Shown piece by piece: positions 11,891-19,965 of a stretch of DNA of 64,000 bases; position 1 is the first letter of the stretch; each line of letters opens with the position of its first letter. Under the pieces are notes generated by a model that worked only from the letters and a program-made list of their open reading frames with translations, searched no databases and was not told the origin of the DNA. The DNA is from Datura wrightii. Its lineage: Eukaryota > Streptophyta > Magnoliopsida > Solanales > Solanaceae. The stretch covers positions 88,722,001 to 88,786,000 of the forward strand of contig JASDFA010000007.1 in assembly GCA_035772735.1 (NCBI GenBank), read 5' to 3'. The position numbers were made by a program, and so were the translations under genes.

Positions 11891-12475
11891 TATTCCTGTC
11901 AAACCAAACAGACAGTCCCCATGTTATTCAAATCAAAATTAGCTTCGACTAAGGTTGGGTTAAGCTAGGCCACCCCACACGTAGTCCTTAGCCACAATTA
12001 CGACATTACGACAAGACAATTCTCACTTTCCAATTTACAAAAAAACAACAACATGCCTCGTGCATTCAGAGAATTCGATGGAATAAATTCTACGTACTAC
12101 TCAGACTTCGTACAGCTAATCAAAATATCACCATCGATACCATTTCATCACATAGCACTTAGCAAAAACTTCTCTCAACACAACCTATGCAATTCACCAA
12201 TTTCTATGCAATTCAACAATTTCATTCTCCCGAAAATCCATCGTTTATTTAGCATATTCACATCAAGCACAACACAATTCACCTTACCCAACATGCCCAA
12301 CCCATAATTTTCACATTTTCAATCACATTTAGTTTCTTCGCAATCAAATTCTAACCCTAACTACATATTTCACCAAAATTCGATCAAGCATGTATTTATT
12401 GAGTTCATACAATCAAAATAATACTATGAACATCAATCAACAATAAATTAAATGAATTCAAGATCAATTTACAAT
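11891..12475 (-). other. Spacer of element B upstream of ORF2, left flank of the viral insertion
   Basis: Collinear with 2722-3330 of copy A and 45231-45860 of copy C. It has the PPT-like tract at 11982-11992 with one mismatch. No gene. The viral sequence begins after 12475. Confidence 0.65.
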
Positions 12476-12488
12476 AAAGATAAACCAA

Positions 12489-12527
12489 ATGGAAAAATCT
12501 AGCAATGATGCAAAGATACAAACTGAG
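12489..12527 (+). other. Leader short ORF / putative exon 1, viral unit 1
   Basis: Thirteen codons from an ATG, ending in GAG followed by GTACGT. This is the unit 1 counterpart of 15726-15764. The donor differs by one base (GTACGT instead of GTATGT) but still fits the consensus. Confidence 0.5.
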
Positions 12528-12847
12528 GTACGTTTATTCATAACTATGAATAGCTAAACTGTTATATTCCTTATAATCTCCTGAGTATTATATGATATTA
12601 TCTTCTTGTTATATCGTTATGATGAAAGCTTGATTAAGTTTGCTATGTACGTGGTTAGTAAGCTGCGAGTAAGTAAGCCCAGACTATGCCATCCTAAGGT
12701 GGAAACCGGTGAGGCCAAGAGAGCCGTTTTAGGGGAGTACACGGTGTTGAGGCACTGTTAGGGTAACTGATCAAAGCTGAAAACGCATAGTAATGACCGA
12801 AAAAGACTATTCAAAATAACGCTATAATGACTAGATAATTTCAAATA

Positions 12848-13078
12848 ATGCCTAAAGAGATTAGAGGGAATATTATGTTTAGAAAAATTCATAAAATGAG
12901 TTCAAACCTATCACATAGAAATCATAGATATGAGTTACTTGTCTTATGTATAATGAAATTATTGTTTCAGATATTAGAAGAGATAATAGAATTAGAAGAA
13001 ACTATGAAGTTAATTAACCAAGATTGGACGGAAATGACTATAGAAGAAATCAGAAAATTAGATAAAGATTTAGACTAA
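12848..13078 (+). CDS. Small leader ORF (76 codons), viral unit 1 copy
   Basis: Encodes the same protein as 16085-16315 in unit 2. The C-terminal half (from 12971) follows a polypyrimidine-CAG acceptor and is probably exon 2 of a spliced product. It starts MPKEIRGN and ends RKLDKDLD. No known domain. Confidence 0.45.
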   Translation: MPKEIRGNIMFRKIHKMSSNLSHRNHRYELLVLCIMKLLFQILEEIIELEETMKLINQDWTEMTIEEIRKLDKDLD

Positions 13079-13081
13079 AAA

Positions 13082-13996
13082 ATGATAAATTATGAATATA
13101 TAGAATATGGTAGATATCAACACTTTATGGATAATTACTTCAACCAATTAGAAAACTGTATCGTATACATAGACGATATATTACTCTATTCAAGAACTAA
13201 AGACGAACATATAAGACTACTAGAAAAATTCATACATATAGTAGAAATATCAGGAATAAGCCTAAGTAAAGAAAAAGCAGAAATATTGAAAAACCAAATA
13301 GAATTCTTAGGAATACAAATAGACAGAAATGGAGTAAAAATGCAAACACATATAGTACAAAAAATAATAAATTCTGAAGAATTACTAGATACTAAGAAAA
13401 AATTACAATCCTTTTTAGGATTAGTTAATCAAGTAAGAGAATATGTACCAAAACTAGCAGAAAATCTAAAACCATTACAACGAAAATTAAAAAAGGATAT
13501 AGAATATCACTTCGATGAAAAAGACAAAAAATACATAAAAAAGATAAAAGAAATGTGTAAAGAACTACCAAAACTATATTTTCCGAATGAAAACAAAAAA
13601 TTCACCTACATAGTAGAATCAGATTCTAGTAATCATAGCTATGGAGGAGTATTAAAATATAAATACGAAAATGAAAAAATAGAACACCACTGTAGATACC
13701 ATTCAGGATCATACACAGAACCACAAGTTAAATGGGAAATAAATAGAAAAGAACTGTTTGCATTATATAAATGTTTGCTTGCATTTGAACCATATATTGT
13801 TTATAACAAATTTATTGTTAGAACAGATAACACACAAGTTAAATGGTGGATAACTAAAAAGGTACAAGATTCCGTAACAACAAAGGAAATAAGGAGATTG
13901 GTATTAAATATATTAAATTTTTCATTTACAATTGAGGTTATCAAAACTGAGAAAAATATAATTGCAGATTACATCTCAAGATATGGAAAAAGATGA
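13082..13996 (+). pseudogene. Chimeric ORF: leader ORF start fused to C-terminal RT-RNase H (unit 1 deletion)
   Basis: The first nine residues (MINYEYIEY) are those of the next leader ORF (16319 in unit 2). The remainder is RT from the GRYQHFMDNYF motif onward, with YIDD, and the whole RNase H (VESDSS, NRKELFA, VRTDNT). The join at about 13109 removes what corresponds to about 16346-20963 in unit 2: the small ORFs, coat protein, movement protein, protease and the N-terminal RT. A three-base GGT is shared at the junction. The frame happens to remain open for 304 codons, but RT motifs before YIDD are lost, so it cannot be a working polymerase. Confidence 0.85.
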
Positions 13997-15212
13997 AAAT
14001 AAGATGGACCAAATACTCGGAATGCTAAGTAAACTTTGCAAGAAAGTGGAAAAGCTAGAAGATGATATGGAGAAGCTAAAAAGCAAAGATAGCAGTCAGC
14101 AGCGTGACTTAAAAAACGCGGAAATGAAAACAGAAAGAATGGAACAAGATAGCAGTCAGCAGCGTGACTTAAAAAACGCGTAACTATGCCAATCGGAAGG
14201 CACCAAACTTCCAGAGCTAAAAGGAGACGTTGGGAAACTCCTTAAAACCCAAGCTAACAACCCATCTACTTCTTCTGCAGGTACATCAGGACCTAAAGAA
14301 AGAAGAGACATTATCAGGAAACAGCAGCTATTTGATAAGCAATTTACGATGAAAAATATACCTCCAACTCCACAAACAAGTACATACAAAGAAAGCCTAA
14401 ACCAAACCAGACAGACCTACAACCATATATCCAATACCTACATTCAGAATATCCACAAAATACAAACATACTTAAACAAAAATCCACGATCCATAACCAC
14501 TAAAAACCTAGAAGAAGACTATGTTACCCAATATTTACAAGGATATAATAAGCTGATTGCATAGCCAAATACAAACTCCAACCTAGTCAGGACATGCTAC
14601 AATTATGGATTGCTAAATACTGTATATACCAAGACAGGAGATGAGATAGCAACCATACCAGAACTACATAAAGCATTCATGACATATAAAAGAATAACTA
14701 AAGGAACATTTTTCTATATCAAAATATACGCAGCACCAGCAGAGATATTATTTAATGAAATAAAACCAATCATACAAGTAGTAAAAATAGGATTAACAAG
14801 GGAGATGATAATACCAGAGAAGATAGAACAGCAAGAAGAAATAAGTTGTACAGATATACCAGATTTTTACGCAAATAAAAGAATTATTGGTTTAGCTACA
14901 ATAATAAGTGAGCTGGCTAATAATTTCTTAAATGGGAATTCTATCTGGAGCTATTACTCAAGAGATCAAACTATGATTTATGCTAACTCCAGAGAACACA
15001 AAGAAGCAGATATGGAAGAGGTACGCCAATGGATACTTAGTCTGCTAAAGCCAGAGGAAATACCAACTACAAGAGCTATACGGAGAAACTACATTTCCCC
15101 AGCTCTTCTAACGAGATATTGCAAGACAGTAGGACAGAAATATCCAGACCACTATTGCACAAAGTGCCATGGTGAAGAGAATAGTCAGATACCAGATGTA
15201 CAGCTAGAATAA
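13962..15212 (+). pseudogene. Transactivator-like ORF, viral unit 1, two nonsense mutations
   Basis: Near-identical to 21817-23067 of unit 2. It is interrupted by TAA after the second SQQRDLKNA repeat (14181-14183, where unit 2 has a Glu codon) and by TAG at 14562-14564 (where unit 2 has a Gln codon). The last 200 codons (14610-15212) are uninterrupted, including the CX2C-type end YCTKCHG. Confidence 0.85.
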
Positions 15213-15600
15213 TGATCCAACGGCCGAGATAAGAATAAAACAATCAAACGGCCAAAACAAAAAAAAATAACATACGCAGAAAAAGCTGAGAAGAAAGAAG
15301 ATAAAAAGGTGTCGGCCATCAGATAAAAAGCAGAAGATAATGTAAAGTTTTTTGTTTTGTAATGTAAAGATGTCGTCCATTATTTTGGACAGATAAAAGT
15401 TTTTTGTTTTTTGTGAAAAGTCTTAAAGTGTACAGTAATAGGGCGGCTACTTTAAACAAAAGTCGCAAAGTAGAATAGTGTTGTGTCGGCCACAAAGTAC
15501 TATTCATAAACAGTAGAGGTCGTTTATGAACAGTAAAGGCCAATTGTAAAGTTTGTAAATTTTGTTTATAAATACAAAGGAGACGGAAGCCAAAGAGGGC
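15213..15600 (+). promoter_or_regulatory. Viral intergenic promoter region between units 1 and 2
   Basis: The stretch between the transactivator stop and the leader is non-coding. It carries repeated GTCGGCCA/GTCGTCCA-type words (15309, 15371, 15485) and ends in a TATAAATA box at 15567-15574. The primer site lies about 70 bp after the expected start, so this would drive pregenomic RNA through unit 2. The same block recurs at 23068-23455. Confidence 0.65.
15567..15574 (+). promoter_or_regulatory. TATA box, viral promoter before unit 2
   Basis: TATAAATA; repeated exactly one period later at 23422-23429. Expected start near 15597. Confidence 0.7.
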
Positions 15601-15666
15601 AAGATCCGCCTTCCGCAATTCCCCATATTCACTCTCAATTATCAATTCCGCAACCTACCCCCAAAT

Positions 15667-15678
15667 TGGTATCAGAGC
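15667..15678 (+). other. Met-tRNA primer-binding site, viral unit 1/2 junction
   Basis: TGGTATCAGAGC, the initiator Met-tRNA site that primes minus-strand synthesis in caulimovirids. The next copy is at 23522-23533, which defines the 7855-bp unit. The insertion end points lie within about 140 bp of this site. Confidence 0.92.
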
Positions 15679-15725
15679 TACAAAATCAAAACTAAAAAAC
15701 AAATCTACCAAAAAAGATAAACCAA

Positions 15726-15764
15726 ATGGAAAAATCTAGCAATGATGCAAAGATACAAACTGAG
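15726..15764 (+). CDS. Putative spliced leader exon 1, viral unit 2
   Basis: An ATG opens 13 codons ending in GAG, and a strong donor (GAG then GTATGT) follows at 15765. The matching acceptor is TTGTTTCAG ending at 16207, giving a 443-nt intron. Exon 2 at 16208 continues in phase 0 to the TAA at 16315, giving a product of 48 residues. Unspliced, the ORF reads on for only a few codons into the intron. The splice is inferred from sequence alone; the same spacing exists in unit 1. Confidence 0.5.
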
Positions 15765-16084
15765 GTATGTTTATTCATAACTATGAATAGCTAAACTGTT
15801 ATATTCCTTATAATCTCCTGAGTATTATATGATATTATCTTCTTGTTATATCGTTATGATAAAAGCTTGATTAAGTTTGTTATGTACGTGGTTAGTAAGC
15901 TGCGAGTAAGTAAGCCCAGACTATGTCATCCTAAGGTGGAAACCGGTGAGGCCAAGAGAGCCGTTTTAGGGGAGTACACGGTGTTGAGGCGCTGTTAGGG
16001 TAACTGATCAAAGCTGAAAACGCATAGTAATGACCGAAAAAGACTATTCAAAATAACGCTATAATGACTAGATAATTTCAAATA

Positions 16085-16315
16085 ATGCCTAAAGAGATTA
16101 GAGGGAATATTATGTTTAGAAAAATTCATAAAATGAGTTCAAACCTATCACATAGAAATCATAGATATGAGTTACTTGTCTTATGTATAATGAAATTATT
16201 GTTTCAGATATTAGAAGAGATAATAGAATTAGAAGAAACTATGAAGTTAATTAACCAAGATTGGACGGAAATGACTATAGAAGAAATCAGAAAATTAGAT
16301 AAAGATTTAGACTAA
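16085..16315 (+). CDS. Small leader ORF (76 codons) / putative exon 2, viral unit 2
   Basis: The unspliced frame runs from MPKEIRGN to RKLDKDLD. Its first half lies in the proposed intron. The second half (16208-16315) is Glu/Ile/Leu-rich, likely helical, and is the part that would be joined to exon 1. Only three bases separate its stop from the next ATG (16319), so it heads a chain of coupled ORFs. No family recognised. Confidence 0.5.
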   Translation: MPKEIRGNIMFRKIHKMSSNLSHRNHRYELLVLCIMKLLFQILEEIIELEETMKLINQDWTEMTIEEIRKLDKDLD

Positions 16316-16318
16316 AAA

Positions 16319-16522
16319 ATGATAAATTATGAATATATAGAATATTGGTTAGATACTATAGAAAGTATAAGGTTAACAAAACTTTTATTACAAGATAATA
16401 TAAAGGAATATATGAAAGATAGTAATCTGGAATACTTAGAATATGCATTTGAATGTATAAAAGAGTTACAAAAATTAGAACCATTAAAAATTGAATATTA
16501 TAATAAAATGTTTAACCAATGA
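16319..16522 (+). CDS. Viral small ORF, 67 aa, unknown function
   Basis: Starts three bases after the previous stop; its TGA overlaps the next ATG in an ATGA at 16519-16522. The protein is Glu/Lys/Leu-rich, predicted mostly helical, with no Cys-based motif. In other caulimovirids small ORFs upstream of the coat protein encode virion-associated or insect-transmission proteins, but I cannot assign this one. Confidence 0.6.
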   Translation: MINYEYIEYWLDTIESIRLTKLLLQDNIKEYMKDSNLEYLEYAFECIKELQKLEPLKIEYYNKMFNQ

Positions 16523-16719
16523 TTAAAACACAGAATAAGTCAAAGAAAAGTAATATCTATAAAAAAGCTAAAAAACTAAAAAATCAGTTAAAAACATTAT
16601 ATCCCGAATATAAATTTTTAAGCTTAAATAAAACAAATAATGTCAGACTTGAATATTTAATAGATATAATTTCAGAAACAGAATATAAATATATAAAATA
16701 TCTGAAAAAACTGAAATGA
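16519..16719 (+). CDS. Viral small ORF, 66 aa, unknown function
   Basis: Linked on both sides by ATGA overlaps (16519 and 16716). The N-terminal third is strongly basic (KTQNKSKKSNIYKKAKKLKN); the rest has mixed charge, with a leucine-rich end. A nucleic-acid binding role is possible from charge alone. No recognised domain. Confidence 0.6.
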   Translation: MIKTQNKSKKSNIYKKAKKLKNQLKTLYPEYKFLSLNKTNNVRLEYLIDIISETEYKYIKYLKKLK

Positions 16720-16934
16720 AAAATAACATTGATAATAACGAAGAATATAGGAAACAATTACTTAACAAAATAAATGAAATAACGGAGGAAATTGAATTTA
16801 GAAAAGAAAGGTTAAATTACAATATAGTTGCAGGAGTGTGCCATATATCAATAAAAACACAAAGGAGGATAATATTTCATTTAGAGCTACAACTACAACA
16901 CTTAGAATATAAATTACAACACGGATTAATATGA
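16716..16934 (+). CDS. Viral small ORF, 72 aa, unknown function
   Basis: Begins in an ATGA overlap and ends in another with the coat protein ORF (16931-16934). Acidic N-terminus with a probable helix (EEYRKQLLNKINEITEEIEF), then a basic C-terminal half. Function unknown; its position directly before the coat protein suggests coupled translation. Confidence 0.6.
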   Translation: MKNNIDNNEEYRKQLLNKINEITEEIEFRKERLNYNIVAGVCHISIKTQRRIIFHLELQLQHLEYKLQHGLI

Positions 16935-18694
16935 ACAAAGAAGAATACACTGTAGAAGAAGAAAAATTTATGAGCCAGAAGGGAACAGAAATAAAAATCA
17001 TACACTCAAACTTAGGAAGAAGATTTAAAAAGATAGGAGATCAGTTATATTTGATGTTAGAAAAAGAATCGGCAACCTTAGAAGATAGCTTAACAGCTAT
17101 GGTAAGAATTAATAAAGAAAACGAAGAAATAGATAGGAAAAAAGAAATAGAAAAAATTAAAAAACAAGCACAAATAGAAGTTCAACAAATTAAAGAAGAA
17201 AAAGACACGAGAATCCAAGAGCTAGAAAAAGAACTAGTAAAGCTTAAACAATTATATGAAGAAAATCTAAAAACAAAAGAAAGACAACGTGAAGAATTAA
17301 GACTTACAGAAGAAATAGAAAAATTTAAACTATTATTAGAAGAATCAGGTACAGTAGAAAATCAGCCTAAAATAGGAATAGACGACATAAGTGAGCAAAA
17401 TGATGAAGAAAACCTAGATCAATATTCAGAAACGTCAGAAACTTATACTAATCTAATAGAAAAGGAAAATAACATAGAAATTAATGTAGAAGACATAGAC
17501 GAAAAACCTAGTACATCAGGAACTAGAAGTCCAAGAAGACCAAATACTAGTCCAACCTATTATACTTACGAAAGGGAAAATAGAAGCAAAACATTATGGA
17601 ATAAAAGATTAAATAAAAACTGGACACCTAGACAAAATATAGAACAATATAATTTCTTAGATCTAGATTGTGTTGCAGATACAAATAAAATAATTCAACT
17701 ATGGATAGGATATATTTCAAAACAATTAATAGATAATAAAATATTAATAGCAGACGCCCCTGGATATATAGAAAGAACATTAATAGGAACAACAAAAATA
17801 TGGCTACAAAATTTATCACCAGAAAATTTAGAAACATTAAGAAATAATAAGAAAATTAATAATGAACCAGCAACAACATCTATAGATATATTAACCAAGT
17901 ACGAAATGGCAATAAGAAATGAATTTAGTAGTATGACAACCGAAATAGAAGAACGGCAAAAAGATAAAGAACTAAACAGAAATCTAATGAATAAATTAAG
18001 CATATGTAAAATGAGTTATATGGATGAATATACATGCGCATTTAAAGAATATTATTATAAAGGATTATATACAAATGAAGAAAGCAGAGAAATAAGGAAG
18101 TTATACTATACAAAATTACCAGAACCGTTTAGTTCAAAAGTGACTAAAGACTGGCAAGAATCAGGACTAATAGATACACTAGGATCTAGAATAAAATTTC
18201 TACAAAAATGGTTTACAGAATTATGTGAAAAACATAAGGAAGACATGAAAATGGAAAAAATACTAGTAAAAAACTTAGCATGTTGTACAACTAGAACAGC
18301 ACCACAATTTGGATGCACAAATAAATACAAGAAAAGAATTAAAAAATACAGACCATTTAGAACCAAATACAAGTATAAAAAATCAAGAAAAAGATACTAT
18401 ATAAAAAATTACAAACAAAAGAGACCTCACAGAGCTAAGAAAAATATATCAGAATGCAAATGCTACAACTGTGGCAAATTAGGACATTTAGCTAGAGACT
18501 GTAGAGTACCTAAAAATGTAAATAAAAAACAAATTTCAGAAATAGAAATAATAATCGAAGATGAAAAATATAAACAAATAGATTATATAGATTATAATCT
18601 AAATGATGAAGATAGTATATATGAATTAACAGAATATGAAAATGAGATAGATAATGAAAATGAGATAAATGAATACGAAACAGATAATGACTGA
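16931..18694 (+). CDS. Coat protein (capsid precursor) with zinc knuckle
   Basis: 587 residues. Residues about 55-140 are a long Glu/Lys-rich coiled coil. Residues about 140-200 are acidic and probably disordered. The capsid core follows (about 220-470, with LDCVADTNKIIQLWIGYISK and LQKWFTELCEKH). Then comes a strongly basic stretch (about 480-520), a CX2CX4HX4C knuckle (CYNCGKLGHLARDC) and an acidic tail. Acidic ends around a basic knuckle are typical of caulimovirid coat precursors, which package DNA and are trimmed by the viral protease. Its start is fixed by the ATGA overlap. The frame is intact in unit 2 and absent from unit 1. Confidence 0.85.
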   Translation: MNKEEYTVEEEKFMSQKGTEIKIIHSNLGRRFKKIGDQLYLMLEKESATLEDSLTAMVRINKENEEIDRKKEIEKIKKQAQIEVQQIKEEKDTRIQELEKELVKLKQLYEENLKTKERQREELRLTEEIEKFKLLLEESGTVENQPKIGIDDISEQNDEENLDQYSETSETYTNLIEKENNIEINVEDIDEKPSTSGTRSPRRPNTSPTYYTYERENRSKTLWNKRLNKNWTPRQNIEQYNFLDLDCVADTNKIIQLWIGYISKQLIDNKILIADAPGYIERTLIGTTKIWLQNLSPENLETLRNNKKINNEPATTSIDILTKYEMAIRNEFSSMTTEIEERQKDKELNRNLMNKLSICKMSYMDEYTCAFKEYYYKGLYTNEESREIRKLYYTKLPEPFSSKVTKDWQESGLIDTLGSRIKFLQKWFTELCEKHKEDMKMEKILVKNLACCTTRTAPQFGCTNKYKKRIKKYRPFRTKYKYKKSRKRYYIKNYKQKRPHRAKKNISECKCYNCGKLGHLARDCRVPKNVNKKQISEIEIIIEDEKYKQIDYIDYNLNDEDSIYELTEYENEIDNENEINEYETDND

Positions 18695-19940
18695 AACAGA
18701 TGTAAGGATTATAAGTAAAGAAGAATATCAAGATAAAGAAAGCTCAGAACAAAAAATAATATTTGACAGCAATATGTTCGAACAAATAAAAGGAAAAGAA
18801 TTAGATTTAAGTGTAGACAAAATTTTGGAAATACCTAAACTAAGAAATTTCTTTAAAATAAGACAAGAAGAATACTACATGGTAAGCCAAAAAGAACATA
18901 TAATAGACTGCAAATATACCCAAGGAAAAGCTAAAATACCTATAATAAATAAAAAGATAATAAACAAGGAAATCCAAGAAATAAAAGCTAAAAATCCAAT
19001 AAAATACGTACACCTAGGAGCAACAGAGATACTCATAAAAGCATGTTTTAGAGAAGGGATAGATACACCAATTGAACTATACTTGGCAGATGATAGAATT
19101 ATTCACCCAATAGAAAAAAGCATAATAAGTGCAGTTAGAGGAAATTTAATATACCAAAAATTTAAGTTTATTATAAGTGCTAACTACTCAGTAGCATTAG
19201 ATGACAGAAATATCGATAAATCACTAGTACTATACTGGAAAATGTCAGGAATAGAACTGGCACCAGGTAGTAAAATATTTACAGCTAGATGCAAAAACTT
19301 ATACGTATTAACTACAAAACATAAGATAACAGCCAAAAATAAAATTCAAAGAATTAAAATAGAAAATCCTTTTGACAAAATAGTTAACGTTATTGATAAT
19401 AATGATTATAGCTACAAAGATATGGATATTGAGGAAGATTTAGAAATAGTTAAAGAAAGGCTAAGCACATCAAAAAGAATAAATTATGATACACCATCAT
19501 CATCTAGAAATAGCACTTCAAGAAGAATAGAATATGAAATACAACCCAAATTGCTAGAACAAAGAATGGATGAAATACAACCCTACCAATATTATATAAC
19601 AGGAATATTAAATCAACGAAAATATTTAATAAAAATAGATACAGGACAAAATGAAAGCTATGTCACAAGAGAACTAATAAAAGAAGAAGAAATTACAAAA
19701 AATGAAAGTATAAATACAGAATTACCAGGAATATTGACAAACATGGAACACAGTACAGAACAAGAGTTAATTATTGGTGGAGTACCAATAAAAATAAAAT
19801 TTAAAATATACCAAGGTAAAGACAATATAACATTAGGAATAAAATGGCTGGAAACAGTCAAACCATATAATATAGATGAAAGACAGCTAGTAATACACTA
19901 TGAAAATAAAAAGATAATCATTAAAAGAACATTAATATGA
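18669..19940 (+). CDS. Movement protein (30K type) with a C-terminal retropepsin-like domain
   Basis: 423 residues, overlapping the coat ORF by 26 bases. Residues about 60-240 resemble the 30K movement superfamily: KYVHLGATEILIKACF, then DTPIELYLADDRI and a hydrophobic strand-rich stretch. Such proteins modify plasmodesmata to let virus pass between cells. Residues about 305-423 look like a second module: IKIDTGQNES (D324-T325-G326) and ITLGIKWLETVKPYNID (LG at 389-390) match the active-site and second-half signatures of retropepsins. The canonical protease is in the next ORF, so this may be a duplicated or repurposed fold. A second in-frame Met at residue 7 is an alternative start. Frame intact. 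Confidence 0.78.
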   Translation: MNTKQIMTETDVRIISKEEYQDKESSEQKIIFDSNMFEQIKGKELDLSVDKILEIPKLRNFFKIRQEEYYMVSQKEHIIDCKYTQGKAKIPIINKKIINKEIQEIKAKNPIKYVHLGATEILIKACFREGIDTPIELYLADDRIIHPIEKSIISAVRGNLIYQKFKFIISANYSVALDDRNIDKSLVLYWKMSGIELAPGSKIFTARCKNLYVLTTKHKITAKNKIQRIKIENPFDKIVNVIDNNDYSYKDMDIEEDLEIVKERLSTSKRINYDTPSSSRNSTSRRIEYEIQPKLLEQRMDEIQPYQYYITGILNQRKYLIKIDTGQNESYVTRELIKEEEITKNESINTELPGILTNMEHSTEQELIIGGVPIKIKFKIYQGKDNITLGIKWLETVKPYNIDERQLVIHYENKKIIIKRTLI

Positions 19941-19965
19941 AAGAAAGACAAAAATCTACATACTA

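Noticed and set aside
15319..15645. 108-codon minus ORF over the viral promoter (also 23174-23500)
   Set aside because: Repeated only because the promoter region is repeated; Leu-rich translation of AT-rich non-coding DNA, with no start context or family.
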